A stretch of 35,455 bases of DNA. Source: an uncultured Clostridia bacterium. GTDB taxonomy: Bacteria > Bacillota > Clostridia > Christensenellales > Borkfalkiaceae. The stretch is taken from NCBI GenBank assembly GCA_944376335.1, contig CALWCH010000016.1, forward strand, positions 1-35,455, read 5' to 3'. Both the position numbers and the translations under genes were made by a program. The notes beneath the pieces were generated by a model. It ran no database searches, was not told the origin of the DNA, and was given only the letters and a program-made list of their open reading frames with translations. Every line of letters begins with the position of its first letter. The stretch's first letter is position 1. Below are positions 9,139 to 15,788 of this stretch, one piece after another.

Positions 9139-9196
9139 TTTTCGGGGCATTTTCGGGAAAATTTCGGGAATTTTCGGGAAGCGTTTTCAATATAAT
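9139..9196 (+). repeat. Four phased TTTTCGGG repeats next to a -10 box
   Basis: TTTTCGGG-like units start at 9139, 9150, 9161 (ATTTCGGG) and 9171, with spacings of 11, 11 and 10 bp, so all lie on one face of the helix. TATAAT follows at 9191-9196 and the last unit covers the place of a -35 box. This looks like a regulator-bound promoter for the genes to the right. No protein can be named. Confidence 0.5.
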
Positions 9197-9202
9197 TCAG
9201 CC

Positions 9203-9443
9203 AAACTTCAATAAAACAAGTGCAAAATCAATCATATTTCAATATAGCGAAAGCGAGGCCGAATATGCGGCCCCGCTCCCGTCCGAAAGACTTTCATGCG
9301 GCAGACTGCGGCGCTTTCGGGGCAGCGAGCCCCTCATCCAACAGCAAACAAGTAGCGATCTATATCAAAGCGCCGCGCGCCGCCCCGCCCGATAGGCGGT
9401 CGCCCTCAGTATGGGCAAAAGCGCAAAAAGTTTGCGGATGCGT
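9203..9443 (+). other. Intergenic stretch with three hairpins, no gene seen
   Basis: Consecutive hairpins: AGCG-GGCCG/CGGCC-CGCT (9252-9277, one mismatch), CCGAAAG/CTTTCGG (9283-9289/9314-9320) with an inner GCAG/CTGC, and GGGGC/GCCCC (9319-9333, sharing two bases with the previous arm, so these two compete). No coding frame has a plausible start and composition. It could be a long leader of the gene at 9495 or a small RNA. Confidence 0.35.
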
Positions 9444-9472
9444 TTGAAAATACATGGGTTCGGGCACAAAAT
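9444..9472 (+). promoter_or_regulatory. Possible promoter of the YtxC-like gene
   Basis: -35 TTGAAA (9444-9449), 17-bp spacer, -10 CAAAAT (9467-9472). The -10 is imperfect. It is an alternative to the TATAAT at 9191. Confidence 0.45.
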
Positions 9473-9494
9473 ATAGAAGGGGGGATATAAAATC

Positions 9495-10193
9495 GTGCAA
9501 GCGGCATACAATATCGTTGTGGAATTTCTCATCTCGGATACCAAGGGGCACAGCGCCTGCATCTCCTACCTCTACAGCGGGGTCGCCTCCGCCCTCAAAG
9601 AGGGGCGGGCGGAGCTCGAATTGGGCGCAGACCGCGCCAAATGCCGCATTTTTGCCCCGCAAACGGCCGTACAGGGCATCTTCGAGCGCATGGCAGAGGT
9701 GATAGCCGTGGGCTATAAGTACCGCTTTTTAGAGGGAATCGTGCGCGTCTCTATGCCGAAAAGGGAGCGCGGGCTGCTGCTCTCCGCCCTGATCGCGGCA
9801 GACTTCGAGGGGGACAGGGCGTACATCCTGCCCCGCCTTGCGAGCGAAAGGGAGTACTGCCTCGACGCATTATTCTTATTCCGCATGGCGCCCCTTCGGG
9901 AAAAATGGGAGCGCATCGCCGCCTATATCCCGGAGAGCTTCTCCGTGAAGGACCTCAAAAACTTCAGCAAATTTCTCGTCTCGGAGAGCCGCCGCACCGT
10001 CTATATCAAGGAAAATAAGGTGTATAACGAACACTTCCGCCCCTTGCGCCTCTCCCGCCTCACGGGAGAGGAAGATCTCGGGCGGGAAGTCGTGCTCGCC
10101 GACGCGGGGTTTGTTAAATGTATTGGAAAACCCGAAACGGAAACGCAAACATTTCTCGAAAAATATTACCCCGACCGCGTCGCTTTCTCTTGA
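9495..10193 (+). CDS. YtxC-like protein
   Basis: 232 residues, cytoplasmic, no signal peptide or membrane helix. GTG start at 9495 with a GGGGGG ribosome binding site about 10 nt upstream. I compare it with the YtxC family, whose gene lies just upstream of thrS in Bacillus and many Clostridia, as here. The similarity is from memory: a central DALFLFRMAPLREKWE...KDLKNFSKFLV stretch resembles the FxRFRLKDY...EYKEFIRLLRYFV core of YtxC, and the end (ETQTFLEKYYPDRVAF) resembles its ...TIxxxFxDRVxxC ending. YtxC has been called a sporulation protein but its role is not established. The -35 box of the thrS T-box promoter overlaps this gene's stop codon. The family call is tentative; synteny is its best support. 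Confidence 0.6.
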   Translation: MQAAYNIVVEFLISDTKGHSACISYLYSGVASALKEGRAELELGADRAKCRIFAPQTAVQGIFERMAEVIAVGYKYRFLEGIVRVSMPKRERGLLLSALIAADFEGDRAYILPRLASEREYCLDALFLFRMAPLREKWERIAAYIPESFSVKDLKNFSKFLVSESRRTVYIKENKVYNEHFRPLRLSRLTGEEDLGREVVLADAGFVKCIGKPETETQTFLEKYYPDRVAFS

Positions 10194-10218
10194 CAAATCG
10201 CAGCGGGCAGTTTATAAT
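10190..10218 (+). promoter_or_regulatory. Consensus promoter of the thrS T-box transcript
   Basis: Perfect -35 TTGACA (10190-10195), 17-bp spacer and perfect -10 TATAAT (10213-10218). The -35 contains the TGA stop codon of the upstream gene. Confidence 0.93.
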
Positions 10219-10224
10219 AGAAAA

Positions 10225-10472
10225 TGAGCGAAAGGGAAGCCTTTTGGAAGCCTTTTTGCTCACAAAAAAGACAAGTAGCCCTGCTTTTTTCTTTCCAGAG
10301 AGCGCACCCTCGGGCTGTAAGGCGCGCAAGAAGGGGCAGAAAGCAAAACCACTTTTTTGGAAAACTGCATGAAGCGGCCGTAAAATCACAACGGCAATTA
10401 AGGTGGAACCGCGCATATTTCAGAATACTGCGTCCTTAAATTCTCAATTTTCGAGAAATTAAGGGCGTTTTT
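10225..10472 (+). promoter_or_regulatory. T-box riboswitch, threonine type
   Basis: Leader RNA that senses uncharged tRNA-Thr and allows thrS transcription when the tRNA is not aminoacylated. The T-box sequence AAGGTGGAACCGCG is at 10400-10413. Stem I closes through CAAAAAAG (10263-10270) with CTTTTTTG (10352-10359). Its internal loop has AGTA (10274-10277, loop-E type) on the 5' side and AAAACCA on the 3' side, giving the specifier ACC (10348-10350, Thr) followed by A. AGAGAGC and GGCTG elements lie in the distal part of Stem I. The terminator is 10431-10472. An extra hairpin (10225-10235 with 10251-10262) precedes Stem I. The specifier assignment is my reading of the fold and agrees with the downstream gene. 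Confidence 0.92.
10431..10472 (+). terminator. T-box controlled terminator
   Basis: Arms 10431-10445 and 10453-10467 pair 14 of 15 positions with one mismatch and one G-U pair, followed by TTTTT. The 5' arm (CCTTAA) can pair instead with TTAAGG of the T-box element at 10398-10403 to form the antiterminator. Confidence 0.9.
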
Positions 10473-10489
10473 GTTATCTAAAGCACAGA

Positions 10490-10620
10490 ATCGCCAAAAT
10501 AGTGCCAAAAACGCTACAATAATATAAAAAAATACCAAAAAAACCAAAATAACGTTAAACTAATGCCAAAATAGTACTATAAATGCTAAAATAATGCTAA
10601 AACAACGCTAAATAAAGTGT
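10490..10620 (+). repeat. Degenerate 11-bp repeat with phased A-tracts
   Basis: An AT-rich island in GC-rich surroundings, built from units like GCYAAAATAAT. A-tracts begin near 10496, 10507, 10518, 10526, 10537, 10546, 10557, 10568, 10579, 10588, 10599 and 10610, about 10.4 bp apart on average. It lies between the T-box terminator and the thrS ribosome binding site. Such phasing predicts intrinsically curved DNA, and the RNA would be largely unstructured. Confidence 0.7.
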
Positions 10621-10659
10621 AATTTATAAAATAATTTTTGCATAAGAAGGAGGATATAT

Positions 10660-12567
10660 ATGAATATTGCACTAAAAAACGGTGAAAGTCTTGAAATTCA
10701 AGACGCTGCCGACTGCGCTGCCGCCGCCAAAGCCATCTCCGACGGCCTCGCCCGCGCCGCCGTTGCCGCCAAGGTGAACGGGGAGCTCGTCGACCTTGCG
10801 ACTCCCCTCAAAGAGGGCGACAGCCTCGAGATCGTCACCTTAAAGGACAAAGAGGGGCTGCACGTCTACCGCCACACCTGCGCGCACGTTTTGGCCCAGG
10901 CCATCAAGAGCATTTACCCCACCTCGAAGCTCGCCATCGGGCCCGTCATCGACAACGGTTTCTACTATGACATCGACTTCAAGACGCCCATCACGATGGA
11001 AGATTTCGCAAAAATTGAAGCGGAAATGAAGAAGATCATCAAAAGCAACCTTCCCATCGAGCGCTTCACCCTTCCCCGCGACGAGGCAGTCGCGCTCATG
11101 AGCGGCTTTGCCGAGAACTACAAGGTGGAGCTCATCAACGACCTTCCGGAGGGCGAAGAGATCTCCTTCTACAAGCAGGGCGCGTTCATCGACTTGTGCC
11201 GCGGGCCCCATCTTCCCTCGACGGGCAAGATCAAAGCGTTCAAACTAATGAGCATAGCTGGCGCCTATTGGCGCGGCGACGAGAAAAAGAAGATGCTCAC
11301 CCGCATTTACGGCACGGCGTTTGCCAAGAAGGAGGAGATGGACGCCTACTTTGTCATGCTCGAAGAGGCCAAGAAGCGCGACCACATCAAGCTCGGCCGC
11401 GAACTCAAGCTGTTTGCGCTTCTCAACGAGGGCCGCGGCTTCCCGTTCTTCCTGCCCAACGGCATGGTCGTCAAGAACCTTCTCATCGATTATTGGCGCC
11501 AGATCCACCGCCGCGACGGGTACGTCGAGGTGCAGACGCCCATGATCATGACCCGCTCGCTCTGGGAGACCTCGGGGCATTGGGATCACTACAAGGACAA
11601 CATGTACACGACCAAGATCGACGGGGAGGACTGCGCCATCAAGCCCATGAACTGCCCCGGCGGCGTGCTCGTCTACAAGCTCTTCCCGCACAGCTATAAG
11701 GACCTGCCCATCCGCATGGGTGAGCTCGGCCTCGTGCACCGTCACGAGAAGAGCGGTCAGCTGCACGGCCTCATGCGCGTGCGGTGCTTCACGCAGGACG
11801 ATGCGCATATCTTTATGACGCCCGAGCAGATCACGAGCGAGATCAAAGGCGTCGTCAAGCTCATCGACGAGGTGTATAAGCTCTTCGGGTTCAAGTATCA
11901 CGTCGAGCTCTCCACCCGCCCCGAGGACAGCATGGGCAGCGATGAGGACTGGGAGAACGCAACGAACGCCCTCCGCGCGGCGCTCGAGGGCATGGGGCTC
12001 GAATACGAGGTCAACGAGGGCGATGGTGCCTTCTACGGCCCCAAGATCGACTTCCACCTCGAGGACAGCATCGGAAGAACGTGGCAGTGCGGCACCATCC
12101 AGCTCGACTTCCAGCTCCCGCAGCGCTTTGACCTCGAATATGTGGGCGAGGACGGGCAGAAGCACCGCCCCATCATGATCCACCGCGTCGTGTTCGGCTC
12201 CATTGAGCGCTTTATGGCCATTCTCATCGAGCACTTTGCGGGCAAGTTCCCCGTGTGGCTCGCGCCCGAGCAGGTCAAGGTGCTGCCCGTCACCGACCGC
12301 GCCGCCGAGTATGCGCAGGCACTCGCCGATGAGATGAATGCGGCGGGCTTCCGTGCGAGCGCCGACCTCAGAAAGGAGAAGCTCGGCCGCAAGATCTTGG
12401 ACGCCGAAGTGGAGAAGGTGCCCTATAAGCTCATCGTGGGCGACAAGGAGATGGAGGATTGCACCGTCTCTGTGCGCCGCCGCGGGGAGGGCGACATCGG
12501 CGTGATGGACAAGTCGGAGTTCCTTGCGATGCTCCGCGAAGAGAACGACAGCAAGAAGATCTTCTGA
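10660..12567 (+). CDS. thrS: Threonine--tRNA ligase
   Basis: Class II aminoacyl-tRNA synthetase for tRNA-Thr, 635 residues, full length. Domain order: TGS (1-61), the SAD second editing domain with HTCAHVLAQAI, the class II catalytic core with MNCPGGVLVYK, LVHRHEKSGQLHGLMRVR (motif 2) and HRVVFGSIERFMAILIEH (motif 3), then the anticodon-binding domain from about residue 540. ATG at 10660 with a strong AAGGAGG at 10647-10653. It is controlled by the threonine T-box upstream and ends in its own terminator. Confidence 0.98.
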   Translation: MNIALKNGESLEIQDAADCAAAAKAISDGLARAAVAAKVNGELVDLATPLKEGDSLEIVTLKDKEGLHVYRHTCAHVLAQAIKSIYPTSKLAIGPVIDNGFYYDIDFKTPITMEDFAKIEAEMKKIIKSNLPIERFTLPRDEAVALMSGFAENYKVELINDLPEGEEISFYKQGAFIDLCRGPHLPSTGKIKAFKLMSIAGAYWRGDEKKKMLTRIYGTAFAKKEEMDAYFVMLEEAKKRDHIKLGRELKLFALLNEGRGFPFFLPNGMVVKNLLIDYWRQIHRRDGYVEVQTPMIMTRSLWETSGHWDHYKDNMYTTKIDGEDCAIKPMNCPGGVLVYKLFPHSYKDLPIRMGELGLVHRHEKSGQLHGLMRVRCFTQDDAHIFMTPEQITSEIKGVVKLIDEVYKLFGFKYHVELSTRPEDSMGSDEDWENATNALRAALEGMGLEYEVNEGDGAFYGPKIDFHLEDSIGRTWQCGTIQLDFQLPQRFDLEYVGEDGQKHRPIMIHRVVFGSIERFMAILIEHFAGKFPVWLAPEQVKVLPVTDRAAEYAQALADEMNAAGFRASADLRKEKLGRKILDAEVEKVPYKLIVGDKEMEDCTVSVRRRGEGDIGVMDKSEFLAMLREENDSKKIF

Positions 12568-12620
12568 TTTTTGAAAAAATTCCATTTGTATCTCTATGTG
12601 ATTCGAATGAATTTGTGTGA

Positions 12621-12670
12621 CAAGAGACCTCGTCCGAACTTCGGGCGGGGTCTCTTGCGCGCCTTTTTTT
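12621..12670 (+). terminator. Terminator of thrS
   Basis: A long hairpin (CAAGAGACC... from 12621 with ...GGTCTCTTG ending at 12657) with some G-U pairs, followed by GCGCGCC and seven T. Confidence 0.85.
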
Positions 12671-12671
12671 G

Positions 12672-12705
12672 AAAAAGAGAGACAGCCCGCGTAAGCTGTC
12701 TCTCT
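12672..12705 (-). terminator. Terminator of the PadR/coiled-coil gene
   Basis: AGAGAGACAGC (12676-12686) pairs with GCTGTCTCTCT (12695-12705). On the minus strand the stem is followed by a T-run (12676-12672). It faces the thrS terminator. Confidence 0.9.
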
Positions 12706-12719
12706 GTGTGTTAAAGAAG

Positions 12720-15539
12720 TTACTCGTTCTTGGGGCGGACCTGGAAGTAGTAGACAACCGCAAATATCACGATGTTCAGGAAGAATACGATGGGGATGAC
12801 CACATACGTCATGAGCTGGCTGAGGTTGGTGAAGTCGATATTTCCCGCGAGGGAGATGATCAGAATGACGATGACGCACAGCGCATAGGTGACGATGGTG
12901 TTGACGAGCAGGTTTCCCGTCCGCCGCAAAGCGCGTTCGCCGTAGTGGTTGACATAGGCGAGGCCGCAGACGAGCAGCACGGCAAGTCCTGCACCCCAAA
13001 TGAGGTAGGGGTAGAAGCGGGGGAGCTGCAGCGTGCGCAGGAGGCCGAGCGTGACGCTGCCCTCGGCAATGCAGAGCAGGAACACGGTGAGCGCACTGAA
13101 GAAGAGCGCCTTGCCCTTGTGCACGAGGTTGACGGAGAGCGTCGTCTCGGCAGGCTTCGTGCCGCCGCCCGAGGTCGTGATGCGGATGCCGTCTGCCGAT
13201 GCGCGCATCTCAAGGTCGTAGAAGTCGACGCCGTCCAGCGAGCGGCCTGCAGGAGCGGGCCTTTGGGGAGCTGCCTTTTTGGGTGCGGCTTCCTGTACCC
13301 TGACGACGGTCCTCTGCGGAGCGGGGTGCTGTGCGGGTTTGGGCTGCGGAGCGGGCGCGGGGGGTGCATAGGTCTGCTCTGCGGGCGCCTGCTGAACGGG
13401 CACTTGCGGCACGGGCTGGGGAGCGGGGGCGGGTGCTGGCTCGGGCTGCGGGGCGGGCTCTTCTTTCAGTGTATTGGAATAGAGCTTGCCGATGACCGCA
13501 CGGTACTCGCGCTCTGCCTCGGGCTTTGCGGCGTACATGGGCGTCTTTGCCTCGCCTGCGGGCACCACAGGGGTGTTGAAGTAGTTGTATTCCGCCGTCT
13601 GCGGTTCCTCCACGGGAGGGGTATTGACGAGACTTAAATAGTTCTGGTGGATCATCTGCTGTTCACGTTCGCGGAAGCGTTCTTCATCCTCGTGGCGGAT
13701 GCGCTCCTCCTGTTCGGCGAGCTCGCGCGCGTGCCGGGCTTTGAGCTGTTCTTCGCGGTCGCGCATCATCTGCTCGTACTTGGCGCGCTCTTCGAGGAAG
13801 GGCTGCATCTCCATGATGCGGGCGTTCTGCTGTGTCTTTTCGTCGTTCAAAGCGGCGGCATGGGCGCGCTCCTCTTCGAGGCGGGCTTCCTCCCGGGCGC
13901 GGCGTTCTTCTTCCTCTCGGGCGAGGCGCTGTTCTTCTTCGAGACGCTGACGTTCGCGTTCGGCGGCTTCCGCTCTTCGGCGCTCTTCCTCTTCGAGGCG
14001 CTCCTGTTCGCGTTTCGCCTCTTCGGCGGCGATGCGCGCCTCTTCCTGCGCGCGGCGCTCTTCGCCGATGCGCCTCAGCTCGTCCTCATAGCGGAGGCGG
14101 GCGATGGCTTCGGCCTCCATGCGGCGGCGCTGTTCTTCCTCGAGGCGGGCCTGGTCGCGGGCACGCATCTCCTCCCAATATCGGTTCTGGGCGGCGGCCT
14201 CTGCGATCATGCGGTTGCGCTGCTGTTCTTCGCTGCGGAAGAGTTCTTCGCGCGTTTTGAGCATTTCCTCGCGGGCGCGAAGTTCCTCTTCGGCGCGGCG
14301 CTGTTCCTCTTCAAAGGCGGCGCGGCGGGCGTTGAGTTCCTGCATCGCGGGGTGATCCTCGGGAAGCTGCGTAAGGGGCTCGGCTGCAGGCTCTAAATTG
14401 GCCTCCGGCGCTTCCGATGCGGCTGCCGCGGCTTCAGCCTCGGAGACGGGCTCTGCCGTCTCTTCGGGAGCGGGCTCTGAAACGGGCTCCGCCGTCTCTT
14501 CGGGGGCTGCCGCAAAGGTGTTTTCAGGATCGGGTGCGGGTTCGGAGAGGGAGGGGAAAGCTGCGGCGGCGGGCTGTTCTGCCGTCTGCGCCTCTTGTTC
14601 TTCGGGGATCTCTTGCATGATCTGTTCGGGTGCGGGCTCTTCGGCCTCGGGAGCTGCCTGTGCGGGCGGCTCGGCTGTTTCAACGGGGAGGACTGTCTCG
14701 TTCTCGTCCGTCTCCTCCGAAGAGAGGTCGGGCATGGAGTCGGCAACGTCCTCGGGTGCGGCGTATGCGGCGGGCTCGGTTGCTTGAGCGGGCTCGTCCG
14801 TCGTCCCGCTCATGGGTTCGAGCGATTCGGTGTCGTCGTATTCGTCTCCATGGCCGCTCGGAACGCGGCTCGTCGACTGCTTCAAGACGCGCATGTCGAC
14901 GGGGGAGGGGGCGGGGTAGGCAAAGTCGAAGTCCTTATCGGAGATGAGACTGTCGATGACCGTGCGCGAGTATTCCCATTCCATGAGGTTGCGCTCGGCG
15001 ATCTCCTTGCCCTGGTCGGTGAGGGAGAAGTACTTGCGCCTTCCGCCGCCCGCCGTGCCGCCCCAATAGGACGTGATGTAGCCTTCCTTCTCGAGCCGCT
15101 TCAAAGCGCTGTAGAGGGAGGGTTGTTTGAGCTGATACTGGTTGTGGCTCTTTCTGGCGATCTCTTCGATGATCGCATAGCCGTACTTGTCTCCGTCGTA
15201 GAGGGAGCGGAGAATGATCGTGTTGATGTGGCCGCGGATGAGGTCGGAGCTTATTGTGTGCTCCTTGTCCTCGTCCTCCTTCTCCTCGTCCTCGTCCGTC
15301 TCGTCGGAGAGGGGCTCTGCGGGCGTTTCGGCAGGTTCTGCAGGTTCTGCTGCGGGCTCTTCGGCAGGCGTCTCCGAGGGTTCTTCGGACGCTTCGTCGG
15401 CTTCGGGCGCCTCTTCAGCTGTGATCGCAGCGGGGGCTTCACTCTCGCCTTCGGGCGCTTCCTCGTAGGGGAAGGGGGAGGGATCTTCGGCGACGTCTAC
15501 GATCTCGTCGTCTTCGCTATGGGTAAAATCCTGATCCAT
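12720..15539 (-). CDS. Membrane-tethered PadR-type regulator with long coiled coil
   Basis: 939 residues. ATG at 15539 is chosen: AAGGAG lies just upstream and the promoter's expected start is near 15560, so upstream in-frame starts are excluded or fall on the start point. Layout: acidic Glu/Pro/Ala-rich N-terminus (1-95); PadR-like winged helix (about 97-185: LIRGHINTIILRSLYDGDKYGYAI, recognition region QPSLYSALKRLEKEGYI, wing GGGRRKYFSLTDQG); acidic low-complexity linker with an internal repeat PEETAEPVSE (230-398); very long Glu/Arg-rich coiled coil (about 400-632); Pro/Ala/Gln-rich segment (695-765); four membrane helices (about 811-833, 843-863, 876-898, 908-931). Ordinary PadR proteins have 100-200 residues and are soluble. 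This one should sit in the membrane with its DNA-binding end inside. Target and signal unknown. It stands alone, convergent to thrS. Confidence 0.82.
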   Translation of the reverse strand: MDQDFTHSEDDEIVDVAEDPSPFPYEEAPEGESEAPAAITAEEAPEADEASEEPSETPAEEPAAEPAEPAETPAEPLSDETDEDEEKEDEDKEHTISSDLIRGHINTIILRSLYDGDKYGYAIIEEIARKSHNQYQLKQPSLYSALKRLEKEGYITSYWGGTAGGGRRKYFSLTDQGKEIAERNLMEWEYSRTVIDSLISDKDFDFAYPAPSPVDMRVLKQSTSRVPSGHGDEYDDTESLEPMSGTTDEPAQATEPAAYAAPEDVADSMPDLSSEETDENETVLPVETAEPPAQAAPEAEEPAPEQIMQEIPEEQEAQTAEQPAAAAFPSLSEPAPDPENTFAAAPEETAEPVSEPAPEETAEPVSEAEAAAAASEAPEANLEPAAEPLTQLPEDHPAMQELNARRAAFEEEQRRAEEELRAREEMLKTREELFRSEEQQRNRMIAEAAAQNRYWEEMRARDQARLEEEQRRRMEAEAIARLRYEDELRRIGEERRAQEEARIAAEEAKREQERLEEEERRRAEAAERERQRLEEEQRLAREEEERRAREEARLEEERAHAAALNDEKTQQNARIMEMQPFLEERAKYEQMMRDREEQLKARHARELAEQEERIRHEDEERFREREQQMIHQNYLSLVNTPPVEEPQTAEYNYFNTPVVPAGEAKTPMYAAKPEAEREYRAVIGKLYSNTLKEEPAPQPEPAPAPAPQPVPQVPVQQAPAEQTYAPPAPAPQPKPAQHPAPQRTVVRVQEAAPKKAAPQRPAPAGRSLDGVDFYDLEMRASADGIRITTSGGGTKPAETTLSVNLVHKGKALFFSALTVFLLCIAEGSVTLGLLRTLQLPRFYPYLIWGAGLAVLLVCGLAYVNHYGERALRRTGNLLVNTIVTYALCVIVILIISLAGNIDFTNLSQLMTYVVIPIVFFLNIVIFAVVYYFQVRPKNE

Positions 15540-15566
15540 AGGAGTCTCCTTAAACATTCTGACAAT

Positions 15567-15619
15567 ATTATACAGGATGCGACAGCGTTTGTCAAGGAGA
15601 TAGAGTACTTCGCTTGACA
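15567..15619 (-). promoter_or_regulatory. Consensus promoter with inverted repeat at the -35 box
   Basis: Minus strand: -35 TTGACA (15595-15590), 17-bp spacer, -10 TATAAT (15572-15567). The -35 is one arm of a perfect inverted repeat, TGTCAAG (15590-15596) and CTTGACA (15613-15619), with 16 bp between. A regulator bound there, possibly the PadR protein itself, would control RNA polymerase access. The autoregulation is inferred. Confidence 0.7.
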
Positions 15620-15692
15620 TAATTGGAAAGATTTTTTGCTATTTTGTGCCCGAAAGCGCTGCTGACCACATCATTTGGGGGAGGATGAAATG

Positions 15693-15734
15693 CTATGCTT
15701 GGCATAGTATTGCTTGCTGCTATGTCAGACATAG
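15693..15734. repeat. Tandem CTATG-N5-CATAG dyads, copy 1
   Basis: Two dyads, CTATG-cttgg-CATAG (15693-15707) and CTATG-tcaga-CATAG (15720-15734), with centres 27 bp apart. The second is a 7-bp perfect palindrome around one A. The same palindrome recurs at 26257-26271. It lies about 100 bp upstream of the PadR-gene promoter and beyond the ABC operon terminator. Confidence 0.55.
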
Positions 15735-15750
15735 GTTTGAGGGCGGATGC

Positions 15751-15778
15751 AAAGAGGGCGGGAGAGCGCTCTCCCGCC
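15751..15778 (-). terminator. Hairpin at the end of the ABC importer operon
   Basis: A 22-nt perfect palindrome (GGCGGGAGAGC and its complement, 15757-15778) just beyond the permease stop. On the minus strand it is followed only by CTCTTT, so as a terminator it is moderate. Confidence 0.6.
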
Positions 15779-15788
15779 GAAAAAACAT

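Noticed and set aside
7274-9214. 646-residue plus-strand frame opposite leuS
   Set aside because: Shadow of leuS; it runs on through the leuS promoter and the TTTTCGGG repeats.
11245-12999. 584-residue minus-strand frame opposite thrS
   Set aside because: Shadow; it would run through both the PadR-gene and thrS terminators.
14400-14860. Repeat-like sequence suggesting a CRISPR or minisatellite
   Set aside because: It is the low-complexity Glu/Pro/Ala coding region of the PadR-type protein; spacing and units are irregular.
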